Source: Theobroma cacao (Eukaryota; Streptophyta; Magnoliopsida; Malvales; Malvaceae). Taken from it: a stretch of 64,000 bases of DNA. Made by a program: the position numbers and the translations under genes. The stretch lies in assembly GCF_000208745.1 (NCBI RefSeq), contig NC_030858.1, forward strand, positions 10,108,203-10,172,202, read 5' to 3'. Shown in pieces: positions 56,419 to 64,000 of the stretch. Positions within the stretch are counted from its first letter, which is position 1; each line of letters opens with the position of its first letter. Below the pieces are notes generated by a model that worked only from the letters and a program-made list of their open reading frames with translations, was not told the origin of the DNA and did no database searches.

Positions 56419-58173
56419 TTGAGACGGGGTACAGTAGCTACTTCTACTCCTCTGACTCGTCCTAGTATACCTTGGAAAGACACTTCGGGATCACAGTTTA
56501 GACAGGGCCCAGTGATACGGTCGGGCATGGGAAGTAATACCCTAGAGCAGCCATCTTTCAGACCGTAGTCCCAGATTTCGATCAGGGTTTTTGCAGTGAC
56601 TAAAGATGAAGCCCGAGTTCGACCTAGCACAATGACAGGTACTATGATTGTGTTTGATAGAGATGCACATGTTTTGATAGATTCGGGCTCCGATAGATCA
56701 TTCGTGAGCATATCATTTGCATCATTCTCATATAGGAACCTATCACCATTAGAGGAAGAGATTGTAGTGCATACTCCTCTAGGTGAGCGGTTAGTAAGAA
56801 ATACGTATTATAGAAACTGTGGTATTAAAGTTGGGAAAGAAGAATTTATGGGTGATTTAATCCCTTTGGAGATTTGGGACTTTGATTTGATCTTGGGTAT
56901 GGGTTGGTTGTCCACTCATCGAGCAAAGGTGGATTATTTTAAGAAAGAAGTGATTCTCCAAAGTTTAGAGGGAGTAAAAGTTGTATTTACGAGGGAGCGT
57001 CGAGTATTACCGTATTGTGTAATCTTAGCCCTTAAAGCTTTGAAATTGGTGCGAAAGGGATATCCGGCATATTTGGCTCACGTGATTGATATATCGAGGG
57101 AGAAACCTAAGTTAGAGAATGTCTCCATAGTAAGTGAGTTCCCTGATGTATTTTCTGATGAATTGCCAGGACTTCCTCCTGATCGTGAGTTTGAATTCAC
57201 CATTGACTTACTTTCGGGTACTGCTCCTATCTCTATTCCTCCATATAGAATGGCTCCGGCAGAGTTGAAGGAGTTGAAAGTACAATTGCAAGAGTCAGTG
57301 GACAAGGGTTTTATACACCCTAGTACATCTCCATGGAGAGCACCGGTTTTATTTGTGAAAAAGAAAGACGATACACTTCGGTTATGTATAGATTACCGAC
57401 AGCTTAACAAAATGACCATTAAGAAAAAGTATCCGTTGCCGAGGATTGATGATCTTTTTGATCAATTACAGGGAGCTACAGTATTTTCTAAGGTTAATCT
57501 GAGGTCTGGGTATCATCAGTTGAGGATCAAAGAACAGAATGTACCCAAGACAGCGTTCAGGACTTGGTACGGTCATTATGAGTTCTTGGTCATGCCTTTC
57601 GGGTTAACTAACGCACCGACAGCTTTTATGGATCTCATGAACAGGGTGTTCCACCCTTACTTGGACAAGTTTGTTATTGCGTTCATTGATGACATCCTGG
57701 TTTACTCGAGAGATAATGATGAGCACGCTACCCACTTGCGTATAGTATTACAGACTTTGCGGGAAAGACAGTTGTATGCAAAGTTTTCGAAGTGTGAGTT
57801 TTGGTTACAGGAAGTGGTATTCTTGGGACACGTAGTATCCAGAGCTGGAATATATGTTGATCCTAAGAAGATAGAGGTAATTTTACAATGGGAGCAACCT
57901 AAGACGGTGATGGAGATTCGTAGTTTCCTCGAATTAGTCGGTTATTATCGGAGGTTTGTTCAGGGGTTTTCCTTAATAGCAGCTCCTTTGACCCGTCTAA
58001 CTCATAAGGGAGTTAAGTTTTAGTGGGATGATGTTTGTGAGAATCAATTTCAGGAGCTAAAGAGCCGGTTAACCTCCGCTCCTGTTTTAACATTTTCTGT
58101 GAGTGATAAGAGATTTGTGGTGTACAGTGATGCATCTAAGTTGGGGGTTGGGGTGCGTACTGATACAGGATGA
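56419..58173 (+). pseudogene. Chromovirus protease and reverse transcriptase
   Basis: Same frame as gag; the long open part is 56596-58020. The protease has D-S-G at 56680-56688 ([12 protein letters not shown]) and [12 protein letters not shown] further on (about residues 99-110 of that part). [14 protein letters not shown] (217-228), [16 protein letters not shown] (243-258), [12 protein letters not shown] (263-274), [14 protein letters not shown] (297-310), [12 protein letters not shown] (333-344), FIDDILVYS (363-371), FLGHVVS and [14 protein letters not shown]. The family has FSK-I/V-D-LRSGYHQ; the first catalytic aspartate is asparagine here (codon AAT, 57496-57498). TAG at 58021 and a shift at 58142-58158 follow. 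Confidence 0.92.
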
Positions 58174-59698
58174 AAAAGTTGTGGCTTATGCTTCTAGATA
58201 GCTAAAGAGGCATGAAGCAAACTACCCTACCCATGATTTAGAGTTAGCAGTTGTGGTGTTTGCTTTAAAAATCTGGAGGCATTAATTGTATGGTGAGCAT
58301 TATCCGGTATTTACGGATCACAAGAGTTTAAAATATTTGCTCACTCAGAAGGAGCTTAATTTGAGGCAAAGGCGATGGTTAGAGTTGATAAAAGATTATG
58401 ACTTGGTGATAGACTATCATCTGGGAAAGGCGAACGTTGTAGCTGATGCCTTAAGTCGTAAGTCTTCATCGTCTTTAGCCGCACTTCAGAGTTGTTATTT
58501 ACCAGCATTATTAGAGATGAAATCTCTTGGGGTCCAGTTGATTAATGGTGAGGATGGATCCTTATTGGCAAGCCTCATTGTGCGACCTTCATTACTTAAT
58601 CAGATCAAGGACATTCAGAGGTCTGATGATCAGTTAAGAAAAGAAATTCAAAAATTGACCGATGGGGGAGTCAGTGAGTTTAGATTCAGAGAAGATAACG
58701 TCTTGGTGTTTAGAGACCGAGTTTGTGTTCCTGAGGGAAACCAACTGAGACATGCGATCATGGAAGAAGCCCATTCTTCTGCCTATGCATTACATCCCGG
58801 GAGCACCAAGATGTATAGGACTATCAGGGAGAATTATTGGTGGCCAGGTATGAAGCAAGACGTAGCAGAATTTTTAGCAAAGTGTCTCGTATGTCAGCAA
58901 GTTAAGGCGGAGCATCAGAGGCTAGCAGGTACACTTCAGTCTTTACCTATTCCCGAGTGGAAATGGGAGCATGTAACTATGGATTTTATTTTGGGACTAC
59001 CGTTGACACAAAGGGGAAAGGATGCGATCTGGGTGATCGTAGATCAGTTGACTAAGTCTGCTCACTTTTTAGCTGTCCATAGTACATACTCTATTGAGAA
59101 GCTGGCTCAGTTCTATATAGATAAGATTGTGAGGCTACATGGAGTTCCCGTTTCTATAGTGTCAGACCGAAATCCTCGATTCACTTCTCGATTCTGGCCG
59201 AAATTTCAAGAAGCTTTCGAAACCAAATTGAAATTTAGCACTACTTTTCACCCACAGACGGATGGTCAGTCATAGAGGACTATCCAGACTATGGAGGATA
59301 TGTTGAGGGCTTGTGTCATGGATTTTCTTGGGAGTTAGGATAGACACTTGCCATTAGTAGAGTTTGCTTACAACAACAGCTTCCAATCTAGCATTGGTAT
59401 GGCACCGTACGAAGCTTTATATGGAAAGAAATGTCGTACTCCACTTTGTTGGGATGAAGTGGGTGAAAGAAAGTTAGTTAGTGTGGAATTGATCGATCTA
59501 ACTAATGACAAGATCAAGGTTATACGAGAGAGGCTAAAGGTAGCCCAAGATAGGCAGAAGAGCTATGCAGATAAACGGAGAAAAGACTTGGAGTTTGAGA
59601 TCGATGATAGAGTTTTTCTTAAGGTTTCTCCGTGGAAAGGTGTGATTCGATTTGCAAAGCAGGGAAAGCTTAACCCGAGGTATATTGGAACATTCTGA
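58158..59698 (+). pseudogene. Chromovirus RNase H and integrase
   Basis: After a +1 shift the frame shows EKVVAYASR (58170-58198), HEANYPTHDLEL (58211-58246), [26 protein letters not shown] (58301-58378) and [11 protein letters not shown] (58433-58465), the D-E-D-D set of RNase H with the first D in DAS at 58133. Integrase: zinc-binding H-H-C-C from 58771 to 58896 ([22 protein letters not shown]), catalytic D in MDFILGLP (58982), D in VSDRNPRF (59164). The third catalytic residue, E of the 'DGQSER' block, is the TAG at 59273. After it FAYNNSFQSSIGMAPYEALYG (59363-59425) and the GPY-type C-terminal region follow. Other stops: TAG at 58199, TAA at 58283, TAG at 59336, TGA at 59696. Confidence 0.9.
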
Positions 59699-60025
59699 AT
59701 CATTGAGAGAATTGGACCAGTGGCTTATCGGTTAGAACTACCTCCGGAGTTAGATTAGATCCACAACGTTTTCCATGTCTCCATGCTTAAGAAATATGTA
59801 CCAGATCCCTTTCACATCCTCGAAACACCTCTGATTGAGTTGCATGACGATTTGAAGTTCGAGGTGCAACCTGTGAGTATCTTGGATCGAAAGGATCGAG
59901 TATTGAGGAACAAGAGTATTTCAATGGTCAAAGTGTTGTGGAAAAGTGCTCGAATAGAGGAAATGACATGGGAAGTATCATCAGATGAGGAACCAATATC
60001 CGTATCTATTTGTCGAATCTGGTAA
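59699..60025 (+). pseudogene. Integrase tail with chromodomain
   Basis: The same frame gives IGPVAYRLELPPELD (59711-59755), a TAG (59756), and VFHVSMLKKYVPDP (59770-59810). The chromodomain-like block follows: VSILDRKDRVLRNKSI, MVKVLWKSARIEEMTWEVSSDE (59872-59990), ending at TAA 60023-60025. This carboxy-terminal module is characteristic of Tekay/Del chromoviruses and is thought to steer integration to particular chromatin. The usual KYPxLF end is replaced by a divergent ICRIW. Confidence 0.88.
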
Positions 60026-60054
60026 GTGAAATTTTGAGGTAAAAATTTTATTTT

Positions 60055-60066
60055 AAGGGGGGCAGA
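60055..60066 (+). other. Polypurine tract of the chromovirus
   Basis: AAGGGGGGCAGA lies 2 bp before the 3' LTR and would prime plus-strand DNA synthesis. Confidence 0.85.
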
Positions 60067-60068
60067 AT

Positions 60069-62847
60069 TGTAAAACCTGACCCTATAAACACATGTCATG
60101 ACATGCATGCATTGAGTAGCATGTTATTAAGCTAGGAAAGTTTCTAAGAATAGACAAAACCCGGTATTGTACCTAACTGTACACTTGAGTTGATTTAACC
60201 TCAAACTAGTTCAAATAGGAATCGTATGATGAAATTTAATATTTTACAGTCCAGGAATGACTAAAAATGATTGTTCAGAGTTCAAGAGTTCATTTGGGGA
60301 AAAATTGAAAATTTTGATGTTTAGGGACAAAATCGTCATTTTACCACCTAAGATAATAATTTGATCATGGAGTGAAATTTTTGACCAAGATTAACTATTT
60401 GGAGTATAATTTAATGATAGGAAGTGAAAAATTTCAATTCTGGCAATTTTTGGAACATAGGGGCACAACGGTAATTTTATCGTCTCGAGGTAAAAACCGT
60501 AATTTTCACCACCCAAAACTTGTCAAAATTATAGGATTTATTTATTTTTGGTATGAATAACTATGGTATTTCAAGTGGTGAAAAATAGAAGTTTAATGGA
60601 TGAAATTTTAAAAACGGGCTAATGGGAAAGTGACACATGGTACTTTTTAATGATTTAATATTATTTTAATGAAAAGTTAGCCCATTTAAACCCCATATTA
60701 AGTGATGGCCGGCCATAAGGAGAGAACAAGAGAGAAAATAGAGAGGAAAGGAAGAAAAGAGAAAAACCAAAGGAAAACTAGAAAATTCAAAGGGAAAATC
60801 GCGTTTTTCGACCGTTTACGCGTCTAACGGTAAGATTTTTTGACTTTAGCTTGATTTCTACCTTTCTTATGCCTTTGTTTCCATTTAGCATGCTTGAGGA
60901 GAGAGATCAAAAAGTGATATCAAGGGCTGGACGAAATTCAAGGGGGAGGAATTTGAAATGTTTATGTTTTGATTTTTAGTTAAATTGATAGTTTTAGTTA
61001 GTTAAATGTGTATAGAAATCAAATTGGGCAAGAAAGCATGAAATTTTCACAATACCCACCCTTGGCTGAATGTTCAATGATGTACAATGATGATGAACTG
61101 ATTTTTATTCTAAGAGAAATGAAGAGAAAATGATGAAAAATGGTTAAATGTGATAGAAAAACAAAGTGGAAGATTTACCGAGTAAATGTCCCATTTTTGA
61201 CCGAATTTTTCAAGGAGGAAAGTGAGCTGATTTTGGTGATTTTAGAAGATTATTGGCTGATATTTAATGGTTAGAAATGTTGGAGAGAAAATGGGACAAT
61301 TTAGAGCTAAAATGGAACGCGTTAGCAATTTATCAGGTAAAGTGCTAAAAATAGGTTAATACCGCATTTAAGCCATTTTAGACTATTGCATTTCATACCA
61401 TGCATTAGTATAGGATTTAAGTCAATTATATAGTGATTTAGCATCAATGTGGTGAATTAGGCAAATTTTGCAATGTGTTTAGGAAGAGAGCCTTCCGATA
61501 AAGGCAAGGAAGTCGTACCCGACGAACAGTGATCGGGGCACCTAAAAAGCAATTAGTTTGTACAAACGGTGAGTAAACCTATTATTATTGTAAATTATCT
61601 AGAGTTTATTTTTAAATGCTCTTCATGGATTTTATGAAACAAAAATGAGATTAAAATGGGATTTTTGATGTTTTAGAAATAAATGTGACAAATAAATATA
61701 TTATCTTGATTTTCTAAAATAAGAAACTTTTGATTATAAAATTGAGTAATTGGAGGCTACCAATTGTCTTGAAAAATATATTTTCTTATGAATGGCTTAT
61801 GATATATGAGTATATGTGGCTATATTTTATAATTGCATTGGAAATTTATGTAAGCTGTCTTTTACTATGCAGGCTGGGTAAATAAATAAAAGTCATGTTA
61901 TACTATCGAAATTTTATTAAAATTGGTGGGTTTAGTGACTGCAGTGACGGGTTTCTGTGGACTGCCTATTAGAGGGGCACGGTAAACCCGGTTATATAGT
62001 TACTCCGATAGTAGAGGCGAGGAGGGTAACTCCCGGGGTAGTGTTAGAGCTCACTTCACGTTGAACCCCCACGTGAATGTGTAACTCAGCCAACACCAAG
62101 GAACGGCTTGTTGTAAAAATAAAAATGTGTTTCACATGTAAATATCTTAACAACCTTGGCGGACTCGGTTAGATGCCTCGGCCAAGGTATCCCTGAGGAT
62201 TAGTTTTGGCTTGAGCCTTGTTTTTAATAAAAGTCAGAAGCCTTAACAATTGTTTTGGTAAATTACAAATATTTTATGGTTTAAGAAATAAATTGAAAAC
62301 CTTATGAAATGGTTTGTAATTTGTTGTTTAAACTTGCCTCCATTTTACTCGCCTTTAGATATTTATGATAATGTTTGTTTACTCATTGGGATTGCGAAAT
62401 CTCACCCACCTCCTTTCCAAATATTTCAAGCCTATGGTAGATTGTAGATACCGATTTTGTCGAGGATTCCAGTTGACCCCTCTATCTCACAGACTGTAGG
62501 TTACTATCACCAACACTTGGTGTATTTAGGGGCCACTTGTCATTGTAATTGTTATTGTACATTATAACTTTGTAAATTATTGTATGTATGAATTTATTTT
62601 ACTTCCACATTACAAAAGATTTTTATACGTGTTTCTATAAATATTGTTTTATATAAAAATGTTATATTTTAATCAATATTTTGAATAGTAAATTTAAAAC
62701 GGAATGTTTAAAAACAATTGCTCACAGAAAAGGCAAGAAATTGATATGTAAGGCTTGCGGGGTTCCGATTGGCATGTCGGGCAATGAGTGTCAATCGGGA
62801 CGTTGCGGCAGTTGTCATAGGCCCAAGGGAGGTTTCGGGTCATGACA
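60069..62847 (+). repeat. 3' LTR of the chromovirus
   Basis: 2779 bp, TGTAAAACCT to GGGTCATGACA. The net length equals the 5' LTR although small indels occur (for example near 61695 and 62690). Confidence 0.95.
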
Positions 62848-62876
62848 ACTATGGCTAGGTTGGAGAACTATATATG

Positions 62877-62915
<39 letters not shown>

Positions 62916-64000
62916 GCCTAGGCTAGAGAACGAAAAATGTGTGTGTGTGTGAATTGTATGTTCTGTGTTGTGTGCCTAGTCCAAGACACATAGTGGCCTA
63001 TGTTGTGTGAGCTTAGACTAAGAAGTCTAGTAACTATGATGGATGTCTAGGAGTAGTTTACTTTAGACACTAAACCTCATGGAGGAGTATGATCATTTGA
63101 TGCCTTAAAGATTTAAGGACACTTATAGCCGTATCAAGCTTATAAGTGATTGAAGCTCGTCAAATATGATTTGTGGTTTATGTGGACATGTGGAATCGTT
63201 GAAGGCACAATGGCGTTGTTTGTGAATTATGAGGCAAAACTACCTAAGTATGTTAGGCTATTGAGCCATGATGTTTGGGGTAAGTTGTTTAATTATATTA
63301 GACTATGGAATAAAATTAATATGTAAATTGTGAACTATAGGGCAATGATGGCCCATGAATTAGATGATGTTTCATCCGATGGGTGAATTCTAGACGTTGA
63401 TCTAATTTGAGGTTGAGTGGAGTCTTACGCCTATGACTATATGTGTGCTTGCAAGGATGGTGGTAAGTAGGGACGATGGTGTTAGTCCCACTTATGATTC
63501 CCACCTACAGTGCTTTGATACCACCATTGAGATTACTTCTGGTGATGCCATCTATTGAGAGATTACTCTAAATGATGATTACACATGTGATGCCACCCGT
63601 TTGAGATTACTCTGAGTAATGCCATCCGTTGAGAGATTACTCTGAACAATGATTTGATTCTCTGACCATCGCTTCAGCACATGTGTGATTTGATTCTCCA
63701 TTCATTGCTTTGACACGTATGTGATTTGATTCTTCACCAGTGGCTTAGTCCCTTAGTGTGATTTGACTCCATCAGCTAGCCATTGTATGTGATTTGATTA
63801 TGTCCAAGGAGGACCACTCAAAGATTGTGATCTGATTTGTGAATGATTGACATAGCCTTGGATAGGCTTTGATAAATATGATTTGAAATTGATATGATAT
63901 CTTAGCAACTAGTATGTGTCTATGGATAATTACTTTGAGACGGCTTTGAGGATAAGCCTAGTGATATATACATACCAATATGGAGACTCCTAGGGATGAT
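62848..64000 (+). mobile_element. LTR-like sequence of the unidentified element, right part
   Basis: Continues 52261 after the chromovirus. The insertion fell within a short tandem repeat: 'ggctagRgaactat' occurs at 52198, 62853 and 62921. A (TA)n run lies at about 62876-62913 and a (TG)n run near 62940. No coding sequence. The right boundary lies outside the window. Confidence 0.6.
63525..63790. repeat. Diverged tandem repeats
   Basis: Two unit types follow one another. Units with 'gagattactctgartaatgccatccgtt' fill 63530-63650. Units with 'tgtgatttgattctycayyattgcttyagcaca' fill 63650-63790. Each has three to four copies. Confidence 0.7.

Larger units (their letters stand above)
52262..62847 (+). 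mobile_element. Complete Tekay/Del-type chromovirus (Ty3/gypsy), TSD ACTAT
   Basis: 10586 bp. Two LTRs of exactly 2779 bp each flank a 5.0-kb internal region with a tRNA-Met primer site, gag, protease, RT, RNase H, integrase, chromodomain and polypurine tract. A perfect duplication ACTAT flanks it (52257-52261, 62848-62852). The long LTRs, gene order and chromodomain place it in the Tekay/Del lineage, which inserts mainly in heterochromatin. All of gag-pol lies in one frame up to a single frameshift near 58150 and carries at least ten stops, so it cannot move by itself. Confidence 0.95.

Noticed and set aside
1..64000. Intact host protein-coding genes among the many 60-150-codon open frames
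   Set aside because: Most frames lie in LTRs, minisatellites or antisense to retrotransposon genes. None shows a start, splice pattern and domain that fits a plant gene.

Overview
The window is AT-rich nuclear DNA from a flowering plant, most likely a dicot, and consists almost entirely of transposable elements. I found no intact host gene, rRNA, tRNA or CRISPR array. The evidence is plant-specific: Ty1/copia elements of SIRE type, Athila-type and chromodomain-bearing (Tekay/Del-type) Ty3/gypsy elements, a plant LINE with a C-terminal RNase H, and Mutator-like MITEs. Every coding region is broken by stops, frameshifts or deletions. The picture is of old, silenced, nested heterochromatin; the species cannot be named from this.

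Layout. 1-5.8 kb: the end of a gypsy LTR, an Athila LTR fragment, a deleted Athila-type gag-protease remnant (minus) and a second gypsy gag remnant. 5.8-8.4 kb: a large inverted repeat built from two head-to-head LTR-like arms. 8.4-13.6 kb: a decayed LINE (minus) cut by a solo Athila LTR. 13.6-15.2 kb: Mutator-like MITEs. 15.5-18.1 kb: a LINE tail and a small copia deletion derivative with 195-bp LTRs. 18.1-19.6 kb: AT-rich tandem repeats. 19.6-28.6 kb: SIRE-like copia no. 1 (minus), its gag split by a solo gypsy LTR. 28.6-29.35 kb: scraps of two further copia elements.

29.35-50.67 kb: SIRE-like copia no. 2 (minus), with its 3' LTR, an env-like gene and pol spread over 21 kb. It is interrupted by a full Athila element (32619-43686), a solo gypsy LTR (44665-47184) and a solo Athila LTR (47405-49139). 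From 50666 a further plus-strand LTR-like sequence interrupts the same copia element and runs off the right edge; it is itself interrupted by a complete Tekay/Del-type element (52262-62847).

Insertion order can be read from target-site duplications. Six insertions have perfect 5-bp duplications: AGTAC, AAGAG, GAGGT, ACTAG, ATTGA and ACTAT. One MITE has a 9-bp duplication. The most striking unexplained structure is that nearly every LTR family here carries its own short palindromic word, repeated several times in one block. The words are CTATCGATAG, TATCGATACATTC, TTAGTCGACTAA, CGCTGCAGCG and GGCxCCGCGGxGCC. In both SIRE-like elements the LTR word recurs between pol and the env-like gene.
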